Shown: positions 1 to 7,649 of the stretch, one piece after another
Layout of the letters: the number at the start of each line of letters is the position of its first letter
Position numbering within the stretch: the first letter of the stretch is position 1
Assembly (NCBI GenBank): GCA_030432015.1
Contig: JAUIHJ010000237.1
Location: forward strand, 1-10,560
Length of the DNA stretch: 10,560 bases
Reading direction: 5' to 3'
Origin: a bacterium
GTDB taxonomy: Bacteria > Planctomycetota > Planctomycetia > Pirellulales > Pirellulaceae
Made by a program: the position numbers and the translations under genes
The notes under the pieces: generated by a model
What the model saw: only the letters and a program-made list of their open reading frames with translations
The model's database searches: none
What the model was told of the DNA's origin: nothing

Positions 1-25
1 TCAACCTTCTCCCAAAGGTCTCGCT

Positions 26-2479
26 ATGGTGTCACCTACTCCATCACGGATCGCGGCCAGCGTTCTCTTGGCGACCAGTCTGGCGACCCCCTTTCTCGCA
101 GCCGGCGCAGCCGACCACGACCATCATGACGCCCTGCGTTTCTCGATGACATCGGTTGCGGATGGCGATTGGTCCAGTCCGCAAACCTGGGAGCCGGCGC
201 GCATTCCCCGGCATGACGATCGAGTGCTGATTCGTCGCGGCACGACGGTTCGATATGACGTGAAAAGCGATGCCGTCATTCGCCTGGTCCAGGTTGTCGG
301 CACCCTCCAGTTCGCCGACAATCGTGACACCGAGTTGAACGTTGGTCTACTGAAAGTGCAGAACAGCGATACCTGTAGCGAGAACGGCTTCGCGTGCGAC
401 TTTCACGACGTCAACGCCGCCGGCGAGCCGATTGGTTTGCCGGCAGGTCCGTTGCCCGCCCTGCTGATCGGAACCCTCGACAAGCCAATTCCTGCGGATG
501 TTACCGCGCGCGTGCGGCTGCATTATCTGGATGGCATGGACAAGAACGATGCGCCAGCCATTGCCTGTTGCTCCGCGCGGATGGAGATCCACGGTGCGCC
601 GCTCAGCCGGACCTGGGTCAAGCTGGCTGCGGATATCCAACCCGGCGGTCGCGAGATTCTGCTGGCCGAAGCTGCCAGCGGTTGGCGTGTCGGCGACGAG
701 GTGATTATCACGGCGTCAACGCGCGGCAGTCGCGGCCGCACGTTTCGCAACGCGGCGGATGCCGTCAACACAGAGAAACGCCGCATCGCCCAAATCGACG
801 GCCAGCGGCTAACGCTCGACCGGCCCGTCGACAAGGCGCACCTCGGTTCCGGCGAATTTCTTAGCGAAGTCGCCAACCTCTCCCGCAATGTGGTCATCGA
901 GAGCGCCGACCCTGACGGCGTGCGAGGACACACCGTATATCACCGATTCAGCCAGGGTGGTATCAGCTACGCTCGCTTCGCCCATCTCGGCAAGGAAGGC
1001 GTCCTGGGGCGCTATGCGATCCATTATCACGTGGTCGGGGACACCATGCGGGGTAGTCGCGTGCAAGGTGCCGCTATTGTCGATTCGCACAACCGCTGGG
1101 TGACGATCCACGGTACCCAGTATCTGATTGTCCGTGACTGCGTTGGCTACGGCAGCGTGGGGCACGGCTTTTTCCTCGAAGACGGCACGGAAGTCTACAA
1201 CTTGCTGGATCGCAATCTGGGCGTCCACGCCTATCGAGGTCGGCCACTTCCCAACCAGGTATTGTCGTTCGACCCCAATGACGGTGCCGCATTTTGGTGG
1301 GGCAACGGGCGCAATACGTTGACGCGAAATGTGAGCTGCGAGAATGACGAATACGGATATCGCTACGACATGCAGCGGACCAGTCGCTTCGACCCGAATT
1401 TGCCAATCCTGCAACCCGACGGTGACGTGACGACGATGGACGTGCGGACGATCCCGATTTGGCGATTCGAAAACAACGAAGCGCACAGCGAAGGGTTCTA
1501 TGGAATGGTGGTCGCGGCCAACGGGAATCGGCAACCGGATAACGCGATCCACAACGAACAGATGCTGGAGCGCATCAGGGGCATCGACTGGACCGGCCCT
1601 GACACGCGTCATCCGCACACGATTCGCAATCTCTCGATCTGGGGATCGCACTACGCTTTTCGTCCGCATAGTCCGGCCATGTTCATGGAAAACATTCGTA
1701 TTCACAGCGCGGCCTACGGGATCTATCGGCCAGCATTCGAGAACCACGTCTATCGGAACCTGCACATCTCCGCGGTGGGGTCAGAGCCGTTCAATCGCGG
1801 GATGGATGACGCCAGCGCTCAGACAGGCCAGATTACGGTCGACGGGCTGACGTTTACCAGCGGGTACGGCAACCGCTCGACGCCCCTCATTCAGATCAGC
1901 GACGTCAACCTCAGCGGCGATGCGGCCACGCACCTTCGCCACGTCACGGTTCATCGCGACGAGCGATATCAAGACCGCTGGCCGCTCGTCAATCGGGGAG
2001 TGGGCCCCCGCGTCCCACCCATCACCGAGGGCGTGCCGATTTACATCCATGATCATTTCGGCCCGGGCCGCGACGCCAAAATCGTCAGCACGGCCGCGCA
2101 GGACCTGATCGGCGACGGCAATCAATACACATCGCAGCCGCCGCTGACCGGCAGCGAAGCACGTGTCGCCGAAGTGGAGGACGCCGCCTGGCCTGAATTG
2201 CTAGACCGAGTCGACGATCTGCCCCCGGCGACGATCATTACCGCCATCGATCGGCAGCCACACCGAGTCATCGTCCGCGGCGTCACACACGACAACGGCG
2301 AGATCACCGGCGTGACCGTTAACGACCTCCCCGCAACCATTGTCGCCCACGAGGCCGGGGTCGCTGATTGGCAGATTGAACTCGACCTGCCCGCCAACGG
2401 GCAGATCAGCGCCTTCGCCCGCGACGCGGCAGGCAATATCGAACGGATGGCCCACCAGCGAAAACTGCCGGAAAACTAA
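26..2479 (+). CDS. Secreted G8-domain, CEMIP-like right-handed beta-helix protein
   Basis: 817 residues. Residues 1-29 form a Sec-type signal peptide (hydrophobic 9-26, cleavage probably after Ala29), so the protein is exported. The mature protein begins with a His/Asp-rich stretch (30-35). A G8 domain follows (about 46-200): DGDWSSPQTW at 46-55, IPRHDDRVLI at 60-69, then MEIHG at 186-190. Next comes a long parallel beta-helix. Its segment from Ile332-His333-Tyr334-His335, through the 'DSHNRWVTIHGT' and 'GHGFFLEDGTE' motifs, closely resembles vertebrate CEMIP/TMEM2 and PKHD1L1. The last ~85 residues look like an Ig-like domain ending in 'FARDAAGN'. Cysteines at 117/124 and 181/182 may form disulfides. 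Family knowledge: some animal members bind or cleave hyaluronan; here a role in binding or cutting an extracellular polysaccharide is inference. The ATG at 26 has an AAAGG ribosome site about eight bases upstream. It stands alone and converges with the DUF1598 gene. Confidence 0.88.
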   Translation: MVSPTPSRIAASVLLATSLATPFLAAGAADHDHHDALRFSMTSVADGDWSSPQTWEPARIPRHDDRVLIRRGTTVRYDVKSDAVIRLVQVVGTLQFADNRDTELNVGLLKVQNSDTCSENGFACDFHDVNAAGEPIGLPAGPLPALLIGTLDKPIPADVTARVRLHYLDGMDKNDAPAIACCSARMEIHGAPLSRTWVKLAADIQPGGREILLAEAASGWRVGDEVIITASTRGSRGRTFRNAADAVNTEKRRIAQIDGQRLTLDRPVDKAHLGSGEFLSEVANLSRNVVIESADPDGVRGHTVYHRFSQGGISYARFAHLGKEGVLGRYAIHYHVVGDTMRGSRVQGAAIVDSHNRWVTIHGTQYLIVRDCVGYGSVGHGFFLEDGTEVYNLLDRNLGVHAYRGRPLPNQVLSFDPNDGAAFWWGNGRNTLTRNVSCENDEYGYRYDMQRTSRFDPNLPILQPDGDVTTMDVRTIPIWRFENNEAHSEGFYGMVVAANGNRQPDNAIHNEQMLERIRGIDWTGPDTRHPHTIRNLSIWGSHYAFRPHSPAMFMENIRIHSAAYGIYRPAFENHVYRNLHISAVGSEPFNRGMDDASAQTGQITVDGLTFTSGYGNRSTPLIQISDVNLSGDAATHLRHVTVHRDERYQDRWPLVNRGVGPRVPPITEGVPIYIHDHFGPGRDAKIVSTAAQDLIGDGNQYTSQPPLTGSEARVAEVEDAAWPELLDRVDDLPPATIITAIDRQPHRVIVRGVTHDNGEITGVTVNDLPATIVAHEAGVADWQIELDLPANGQISAFARDAAGNIERMAHQRKLPEN

Positions 2480-2493
2480 AACGAATTGCCCCG

Positions 2494-2521
2494 GGCACCG
2501 TTTTCGATCACCCGAGGTGCC
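2494..2521. terminator. Inverted repeat between convergent genes, possible weak terminator
   Basis: GGCACC (2494-2499) and GGTGCC (2516-2521) form a perfect 6-bp inverted repeat with a 16-base loop, in the 43-base gap between the ends of the G8 gene (+) and the DUF1598 gene (-). Read on the minus strand, it is followed about 11 bases later by a T-rich stretch (TTTTAGTTTT), which would suit the end of the DUF1598 transcript. The long loop and delayed T tract make this a weak candidate. Confidence 0.3.
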
Positions 2522-2522
2522 G

Positions 2523-3947
2523 TCAGTCCCACCACCAATGGTGCGCGTCGGTGGCGCGTGCCTTTGCCCGCACGGCAACCAGCTTTGGATCCGCGGTCAC
2601 TTTTTTCAATGGCGCCCACGGATCAAGGTCCACGCCACCGGAGACGCTCACGTACCAAACTCGACGGCCACGGATCAAGCTGGCCTGCGAATCGACGAAC
2701 CTGGGCACCTCGAATTGCGGACCACGGCTGGCCGCCAGACCGGCCGACACAGGAGGCGAGCAGCCCGCGGCGGTAGCTAGTTCGTGTTTGGTAACGAGCG
2801 CCGCCACCACGGCCAGATCCATACAATTTCGTAGCTCAGCGAACACCGGAATCGCTTCCTCCAGCGACGGGTAGGCCCTTGTCATGGCATCCGCCCACTG
2901 AGCTGCTAATCGACCCTCGCGGCCGGTATTCACGTTGCGTCCGGATGCGCTAAGATACCCGTCTTCGGTCATGGTCTTTACACCACATCCGGTCAACCGC
3001 CACGCCAGTTCATCGGGGCTCTTGTGCAAGGAATCATAGTCGATTGCCAGCCACCAGCGGGGTGACGCGACGCGGGCTGTACCAGCGGGCTGTGTCTGGA
3101 GCAGTTCCAGGTAGCTCGGTAGACCAGCGACCGGCGATCGCTCCAATCCCATCGCAAGCCGCTTCATAACATAGTCCGCGCTTACCATGACCTGCGAGAA
3201 ATGACTGTCGGCCGCTACCCCCGTGACACGGATTTGATGCGGGCCCAACGCAGCCTCCATTCGTTCGACGGTCTGTTCCGTCAGTCGCAAATCGCGTCGC
3301 TGCAGTAGCTGCTGAAGGCGAACGAGGCCGTCTTCGGTAGGATCGATCGAGCAACTGATCGGTTCCACGAGCTTGGCCGCGGCATTTCGAAACGCGTCGA
3401 CCAGGTCGTCGAGCCGCAATACGGGCTGCTTCGACATGTTGCCCACAAAGGTGCCCCGCCTGTCGAGATGCCAACCGTCGGCCGGACCAGCGATCACGAT
3501 TTCGTTGGTCGACGGGTAGACAAAAACGAACTCGACGCGTTGGAGTCCAGCCAGGAACATCATCTCGTCGGGCACTCCCCCTCGGCCGAGATGCGGTGCC
3601 AGCGCCGCCTCGAGACGGGTCAGCGAAACCATTCGCATCGGACTGGGACGGTTCAAGGTTCCCGCGATCGGCTTGCTGGATTTGAGCCACGCGTCGCTCA
3701 ACAATGTCGTGTCGTCCAGGGTGGCGCGCGAGACCAGGCCCTCGGCATCAATCGAGACGCCACCGACGGCGCCGTTGCGACCAATCACGGGCGTCCAACT
3801 CACGACGAAGGGCCGCAGTGCACCAGAACCAACACTGCCGATCTGACACCACGCGGCGGCCGGTTGCAGCACGTTGCAGCAAGCCAACATCAACGTTAGT
3901 AGCAGGCACCTGGGCGACAACCAGAGGGCTCGATGGCAATTAGACAT
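2523..3947 (-). CDS. DUF1598 domain-containing secreted protein
   Basis: 474 residues, about the usual length for this planctomycete family of unknown function. An N-terminal signal sequence (hydrophobic 14-32, 'LLLTLMLACCNVLQPAAA') predicts export. Cys23/Cys24 could tempt a lipoprotein call, but the lipobox is poor. Family-like blocks run in order: GGVSIDAEG (62-70), VSLTRLEAALAPHL (107-120), VPDEMMFLAGLQRVEFVFVYP (125-145), IVIAGPADGW (150-159), ISCSIDPTEDGLVRLQQLL (197-215), GPHQIRVTGV (235-244), VSADYVMKRLAMG (255-267) and SPVAGLPSYLELL (271-283). No catalytic motif is visible, and the biochemical role is unknown. The C-terminus ends with HHWWWD. The ATG has an excellent AGGAGA ribosome site at 3953-3958, six bases upstream of the start codon, which fixes the start. 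It lies 237 bases downstream of the DUF1501 stop on the same strand and probably has its own promoter, though I found no convincing -35/-10 pair. Confidence 0.88.
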   Translation of the reverse strand: MSNCHRALWLSPRCLLLTLMLACCNVLQPAAAWCQIGSVGSGALRPFVVSWTPVIGRNGAVGGVSIDAEGLVSRATLDDTTLLSDAWLKSSKPIAGTLNRPSPMRMVSLTRLEAALAPHLGRGGVPDEMMFLAGLQRVEFVFVYPSTNEIVIAGPADGWHLDRRGTFVGNMSKQPVLRLDDLVDAFRNAAAKLVEPISCSIDPTEDGLVRLQQLLQRRDLRLTEQTVERMEAALGPHQIRVTGVAADSHFSQVMVSADYVMKRLAMGLERSPVAGLPSYLELLQTQPAGTARVASPRWWLAIDYDSLHKSPDELAWRLTGCGVKTMTEDGYLSASGRNVNTGREGRLAAQWADAMTRAYPSLEEAIPVFAELRNCMDLAVVAALVTKHELATAAGCSPPVSAGLAASRGPQFEVPRFVDSQASLIRGRRVWYVSVSGGVDLDPWAPLKKVTADPKLVAVRAKARATDAHHWWWD

Positions 3948-4184
3948 TGGGTTCTCCTGAGTAAGTCGGCTCTTCCGGGAAAGAAAATTCCCCTGGGAAA
4001 GAACACAGCATCGACTGGCAGTTGCCTTCCGCGCGACCGATGTGATGCAAACTCTTCGAGAACCAATACAACCAGAGAACAGGCATCGCGCGGCCCCTGA
4101 TACCGTTTAAGTTAGCGATTCAGCGACAAGAAACAAGCGAATTGCCGCTGCCGCCCGGGCGAAATGCCGGTCCCCTCGGAGGGA
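3948..4184. other. Intergenic region between DUF1501 end and DUF1598 start
   Basis: This 237-base gap contains no plausible gene on either strand. It holds the DUF1598 leader repeats (3973-4003), the DUF1598 ribosome site (3953-3958), a 10-base perfect palindrome CGCCCGGGCG (4152-4161) and one arm of the hairpin at the DUF1501 stop. I looked on the minus strand for a sigma-70-like promoter for DUF1598 and found only poor matches. Confidence 0.6.
3973..4003. repeat. Nested TTCC/GGAA inverted repeats and 9-bp direct repeat in DUF1598 leader
   Basis: Within 26-56 bases upstream of the DUF1598 ATG lie TTCCGGGAA (3973-3981) and TTCCCCTGGGAA (3988-3999), two short dyads. The 9-mer GGGAAAGAA occurs at 3977-3985 and again at 3995-4003, exactly 18 bases apart. 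The central TTCCC can pair with either flanking GGGAA, so two mutually exclusive small hairpins are possible in the RNA. It could be an operator with two half-turn-spaced sites or a leader structure. The repeats are seen directly; any function is inference. Confidence 0.5.
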
Positions 4185-4194
4185 TTACCCGAGG
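4174..4194 (-). terminator. Hairpin over the DUF1501 stop codon
   Basis: CCTCGG (4174-4179) and CCGAGG (4189-4194) form a perfect 6-bp GC-rich inverted repeat with a 9-base loop that includes the TAA stop codon of the DUF1501 gene (4185-4187). No T tract follows on the minus strand, so if it ends transcription it is not a classical intrinsic terminator. It may only stabilise the message end. Confidence 0.3.
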
Positions 4195-5636
4195 TCGGTC
4201 AGCGGCCGGCCATCACTGAGCTGGTGGTGAAGTCGGCGAAATTCATCGACGTACTCACGCGCAGGATCGACGCCCAGATGGTGGAAAACGGTAGCCGTCA
4301 GGTCAGCTGGAGAAACCGGGTTGTCCTTGACGAAGCCGGCGTGCCGATCGGACTGGCCAACCACCTGCCCGCCACGGACGCCGCCGCCAGCCAACAGCGC
4401 GGTAAACACACTGGGCCAATGGTCGCGCCCCGACTTCTTGGTATTGTTGCTTTGCGAAAACTGGCCCATGTGTGGCGTCCGCCCAAATTCGCCAACCGCG
4501 ACGACCAGCGTCGTATCCAACAGTCCTCGGTCATCCAGATCCTGCAGAAAGGTGGGATACGCTTGATCGAACATGGGACACAGGAGCGTCTTCAATTTCG
4601 AAAAATTGTTCTCGTGCGTATCCCAGCAGGTGTTGGTACCGCTGATCTTGGTTTCGTCTTCCCAATTCACCGTTACCAGCGAAACACCCGCCTCGACCAG
4701 GCGTCGTGCCATCAACAGGCTCTGGCCAACCATGGTCCGCCCATAACGGTCGCGCATTTGCGACGTTTCACGCTCGATATCGAACAGCTCCCCAGCGCGC
4801 CCTTGCAACAACGAAAACGCCCGCTGGCGATATCGTTCGAAGTCGGCTGCGACCGGGCCAAACGGCGACGCCTCACGACGGGTCGCGCGGAGCGACTTAA
4901 ACAGTTCGCGCCGCTGTTCCACACGCCCCAGCGGTACGGTCTCTTCCAGACGCAAGCCGTCCACTTGAAAGCCCATGGTGGCGGCATCACCCTGCATCAG
5001 TAGCGCGTTGTGACGCTCGCCCATGCGGCCACCTGTCTGGCCGGCGATCCGGCGGCTTTGCCCAGTGAATTGCAAATACCACGGCAGCACCACAGACGGT
5101 GGCATGCCGCCACGCGGCTGCCCAAACCGCATCATCATCGCGCTCAACGAAGGCCAATCCTGCGGGTCGGCCTGATCGGTCGTCGGCGCGTTGAAGTATT
5201 CGCGACCACTGAAGATCTCACTGCAGGCCGGCCCGTGAACGTTCATCTTGTGCGTCATCGAGCGAACCAGACACACCTTGTCCATCTGACGAGCCAGCTT
5301 GGGAAGATGCTCGCAGACGTGAATGTCGGGAACACAGGTTGAAATTGGCTGAAATTCGCCCCGAATTTCCACAGGTGCCGCTGGCTTCATATCCCACAGG
5401 TCAATTTGGCTCGGGCCGCCAAACAGAAAGATAAAGACGCAGGAATTGTAGCGGTGCTTTGTCGGCCCAATACCATTGTCATTTGCCGGCGTCGGGTCGG
5501 CAGCGGACAAACTTCGCAAGTGTGACAATTGCGCCGACGTCAGTCCAAGCAAGCTGAGCCCACCGACACGCAATGCTTCACGGCGGCTGACGCGACGTCG
5601 GTACAAGTTCAAGGGGTCATGAACGATCGACAACAC
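4185..5636 (-). CDS. DUF1501 domain-containing protein with Tat leader
   Basis: 483 residues from a GTG start at 5636. This start gives the N-terminus 'VLSIVHDPLN', matching the usual DUF1501 opening ('MLTI...' or 'MLSI...'). It is followed by a twin-arginine motif SRREALR (17-23) and a hydrophobic stretch 24-33, so Tat export is predicted. An upstream ATG at 5741 would add 35 residues that do not look like family sequence. Family blocks: FIFLFGGPSQIDLWDMKP (68-85), HVCEHLPKLA (106-115), VRSMTHKMNVHG (124-135), TMVGQSLLMARRLVEAGVSLVTVNW (301-325), CWDTHENNF (337-345), VAVGEFGRTP (379-388), GRDHWP (403-408) and DGRP (475-478). The family has an alkaline phosphatase/sulfatase-like fold, but its reaction is not established. 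DUF1501 genes are very often next to a DUF1549/DUF1553 cytochrome-like partner; none is present here, so this copy is an orphan. A weak TACACT -10-like element lies at 5746-5751. Confidence 0.9.
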   Translation of the reverse strand: MLSIVHDPLNLYRRRVSRREALRVGGLSLLGLTSAQLSHLRSLSAADPTPANDNGIGPTKHRYNSCVFIFLFGGPSQIDLWDMKPAAPVEIRGEFQPISTCVPDIHVCEHLPKLARQMDKVCLVRSMTHKMNVHGPACSEIFSGREYFNAPTTDQADPQDWPSLSAMMMRFGQPRGGMPPSVVLPWYLQFTGQSRRIAGQTGGRMGERHNALLMQGDAATMGFQVDGLRLEETVPLGRVEQRRELFKSLRATRREASPFGPVAADFERYRQRAFSLLQGRAGELFDIERETSQMRDRYGRTMVGQSLLMARRLVEAGVSLVTVNWEDETKISGTNTCWDTHENNFSKLKTLLCPMFDQAYPTFLQDLDDRGLLDTTLVVAVGEFGRTPHMGQFSQSNNTKKSGRDHWPSVFTALLAGGGVRGGQVVGQSDRHAGFVKDNPVSPADLTATVFHHLGVDPAREYVDEFRRLHHQLSDGRPLTDLG

Positions 5637-5794
5637 GGTCGGGCTCTCAAGCAGGGTTGGGCTCCCAATGACAACCGCTCGCCATCCGAACAGCGTTCCC
5701 TGTTCCGCGAAACAAACATGGTGTCGCCATGGCAACGGCAATCGTAGTGTAACCGATCCGGTTCCGAGGTTGCCACCGAAACGTCGTTAGCCGA

Positions 5795-7036
5795 TCAGGA
5801 TTCGTCACCACCGCTGGGAAAGGCTCGAAACACGCGTCTCGCAATGATCAGTGACACAACCAGCAGCGCAGCGCCGACAAGAAATGGCGCGCCGGGCAAT
5901 TCCATCACGGCCTGATCCGACGTGAAGTAACTAAAAAGCCCAGCAGTAAAGAACAGAGGCGCGGCGATATTTGTCAAGCTCATCAGGGAGGTCAGGGCAC
6001 CTTGCACCTTCCCCTGTTCCGACGGATCGACGCTGCCCGCCACGATGCTCTGAATCGCGGGTCCGGACACGCCGCCGAGACTCCCGAAAATGATAATGCA
6101 GGGAATCATCCAACCCTGTGATGCCAGGCCGTAGCCCACGAACGCCAGCGCTGAAACCGCCAGCCCAATCGTCACCGTGCCGCGCTCACCAAATCGCTTA
6201 ATGACCGGTCGGACAAGCAGTCCTTGGACCAGTGCCGCCGTCAAGCCAACCAGCCCCAACATCAAACCGTTGGTCTGTTCGTTCCATTCGTATCGAAAAC
6301 CGGTGTACAACACCCAGACATTTTCCAAGCCCCGTTGCGCCAATGACATACACACAAATGACAACGCCAATCCAGCCACAAGCGGGTAACCCTGCAAACG
6401 CTTCAAGGTGCCCAGCGGATTCGCCTTGGCCAGCGTGAAGCTGCTTCGATGCTCCGGTGGCAACGACTCTGGAAGCACGAAATATCCGTACAGCCAGTTG
6501 ATCAGAGCCAGGCCGGCCGACACAAAAAATGGCATCCGCAAGTGTATGCCGCCTAACATCCCACCGAGCGCTGGGCCGCAGATGAAACCCAAGCCAAACA
6601 TCACACCAACCAAGCCATAATTGCGGGCCCGTGTCTCAGGCGTCGAGACGTCGGCGATGTAAGCGTTGGCGGTCGTAAAGCTGGCACCCAGAATTCCGGC
6701 AAGCAACCGTCCCGCAAACAACCAGGTAATGTTCGGCGCAAATCCTTGCACAAGGAAGTCAACACCCAAACCAAACAGGGCCGCCAGGATCACGGGACGC
6801 CGGCCGAAGCGATCCGACAATGCCCCCAGAATCGGCGCACAGAGAAACTGCATCAGCGAGTACGCTGCCGCGATGATCCCAACGTACAGGCCGGCCGTCG
6901 TTGTGCTGCCGCCGGCAAACTCTTTAATCAACTCCGGCAGCACGGGAATGATGATGCCGATGCCCAGGATGTCGATAAACAGGGTCAGCAAGATGAACGC
7001 CATCGCGGCCGGTCGTTTCTCGGCGGTGGAATTCAT
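5795..7036 (-). CDS. TetA-type major facilitator superfamily exporter
   Basis: 413 residues from the ATG at 7036, with an AGGGAG ribosome site at 7042-7047. The open frame continues upstream to 7147, but that extra stretch is not MFS-like and the ribosome site decides the start. Twelve hydrophobic segments are expected, in two halves. Visible signatures: the first helix with Asp22 in FIDILGIGIIIPVLPEL (20-36), motif A GALSDRFGRRP (71-81), ADVSTPETRARN (128-139), and motif C with GP and GG in GLVGVMFGLGFICGPALGG (141-159). These place it in the TCR/Tet drug:proton antiporter group, in the inner membrane. The substrate cannot be read from sequence; the group includes multidrug and metabolite exporters, so tetracycline resistance should not be assumed. 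It is transcribed divergently from the winged-helix gene, which could be its regulator (inference from position). Confidence 0.92.
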   Translation of the reverse strand: MNSTAEKRPAAMAFILLTLFIDILGIGIIIPVLPELIKEFAGGSTTTAGLYVGIIAAAYSLMQFLCAPILGALSDRFGRRPVILAALFGLGVDFLVQGFAPNITWLFAGRLLAGILGASFTTANAYIADVSTPETRARNYGLVGVMFGLGFICGPALGGMLGGIHLRMPFFVSAGLALINWLYGYFVLPESLPPEHRSSFTLAKANPLGTLKRLQGYPLVAGLALSFVCMSLAQRGLENVWVLYTGFRYEWNEQTNGLMLGLVGLTAALVQGLLVRPVIKRFGERGTVTIGLAVSALAFVGYGLASQGWMIPCIIIFGSLGGVSGPAIQSIVAGSVDPSEQGKVQGALTSLMSLTNIAAPLFFTAGLFSYFTSDQAVMELPGAPFLVGAALLVVSLIIARRVFRAFPSGGDES

Positions 7037-7166
7037 CGCAGCTCCCTGACCTTCAACAGCAGCCGACCGCCAGACGACTCGACGACGACACTGCACAACG
7101 TCGTTAACACACGGCCCGCTAGAAATGCGCACCGCGCCGTTTTGCACTCAATCCTTCGGAGGTCAG

Positions 7167-7194
7167 AGTCTACACGATCAACAGCAACTCGTAA
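7167..7194 (-). promoter_or_regulatory. Possible sigma-70-like promoter for the MFS gene
   Basis: On the minus strand, TTACGA (7189-7194) and TAGACT (7167-7172) are separated by 16 bases. Each matches the sigma-70 consensus at 4 of 6 positions. The leader would be about 120 bases. It is a weak match, supported mainly by its position in the divergent gap. Confidence 0.25.
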
Positions 7195-7233
7195 GTGCGG
7201 AGAAATGAACTCGCCTTGGGCAATCGAGGCGCC

Positions 7234-7239
7234 TATAAT
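7234..7239 (+). promoter_or_regulatory. Perfect TATAAT -10 element before the winged-helix gene
   Basis: TATAAT is an exact sigma-70 -10 hexamer, 21 bases before the ATG at 7261. Transcription would start near 7246, leaving a leader of only about 15 bases that just includes the GAAGG ribosome site (7247-7251). No good -35 sits 16-18 bases upstream (TCGCCT at best), which would suit a promoter that needs an activator. Confidence 0.5.
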
Positions 7240-7260
7240 GCAGGCCGAAGGTAATTCCCC

Positions 7261-7632
7261 ATGTTTGACGAGAAAACCCCCGAAACATTTCAAGCGACGG
7301 TCGTCGACGTCGGCCGTTCGGGGGAGCAGTTCGAACGCCCAGCCGAATCAGTCCAGCAGGTTTCTGCGCCGAATTCGCGTGCCTATCGAATAAAAATGGG
7401 CCGCACGCCAATCTGGCTGCGAACCGTCGAATATCGGATTCTCGCTTTTCTCGCCGCGACGCCCTACCGCGCTTACACGCGAAAACGAATTGCCAGGGAG
7501 GTCAGCACCGAGCGACACCCACTGACCGAAGAGACGGTCGATCAGCACATCGCTTCGCTACGCGATCAGCTTGGCTTCTTTGGCAACTACATCCAGTCCG
7601 TGCCGTATATTGGCTATCGCTTCAAAGAGTAA
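7261..7632 (+). CDS. Stand-alone OmpR/PhoB-type winged-helix DNA-binding protein
   Basis: 123 residues. Residues ~48-122 match the C-terminal DNA-binding domain of OmpR/PhoB response regulators (Trans_reg_C): VEYRILAFLAATPYRAYTRKRIAREV (56-81), recognition helix ETVDQHIASLRDQL (91-104), and the closing wing YIQSVPYIGYRF (110-121), where the family has the 'I.TV.G.GYRF' pattern. No receiver domain precedes it. The first ~45 residues are polar and unrecognised, with no phosphoacceptor Asp or membrane segment, so activity is not controlled by phosphorylation in the usual way. A cytoplasmic transcription factor is the likely role. ATG start with GAAGG nine bases upstream and a TATAAT at 7234-7239. 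It is divergent from the MFS exporter, a common arrangement for a local regulator, though direct control is inferred. No kinase gene is nearby. Confidence 0.85.
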   Translation: MFDEKTPETFQATVVDVGRSGEQFERPAESVQQVSAPNSRAYRIKMGRTPIWLRTVEYRILAFLAATPYRAYTRKRIAREVSTERHPLTEETVDQHIASLRDQLGFFGNYIQSVPYIGYRFKE

Positions 7633-7649
7633 GCAGCGCGTGAAATCGA

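Larger units (their letters stand above)
7037..7260. other. Divergent regulatory gap between MFS and winged-helix genes
   Basis: This 224-base gap separates two genes that read away from each other and should hold both promoters. The rightward side has the TATAAT at 7234-7239; the leftward side has only the weak pair at 7167-7194 and the AGGGAG ribosome site at 7042-7047. I see no clear long palindrome that would mark an operator. No small gene is supported. Confidence 0.55.

Noticed and set aside
809..1765. A 318-codon open frame on the minus strand inside the G8 gene
   Set aside because: It is a shadow of the G8 reading frame in GC-rich DNA; the translation shows no domain, and the plus-strand frame matches a known family throughout.
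2481..4146. The string CGAATTGCC after the G8 stop (2482-2490), again near 4138-4146 and near 7488, as a possible dispersed repeat
   Set aside because: The shared part is only about nine bases, flanks do not match, and one copy lies inside a coding region; chance is sufficient.
4164..5003. A 279-codon plus-strand frame antisense to the DUF1501 gene
   Set aside because: No recognisable domain, and the minus-strand frame carries conserved DUF1501 blocks along the same bases.
5717..5731. CATGG/CCATG dyad upstream of the DUF1501 start
   Set aside because: Only five pairs with a five-base loop, no nearby supporting signal; not enough to call a regulatory site.
6177..7049. Several plus-strand open frames inside the MFS gene (for example 6666-7049)
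   Set aside because: Their Pro/Asn/Arg-rich translations are antisense to membrane helices and match no family.
7037..7147. N-terminal extension of the MFS protein by 37 residues
   Set aside because: MFS proteins of this group begin close to the first helix, and a good AGGGAG ribosome site sits before the ATG at 7036.
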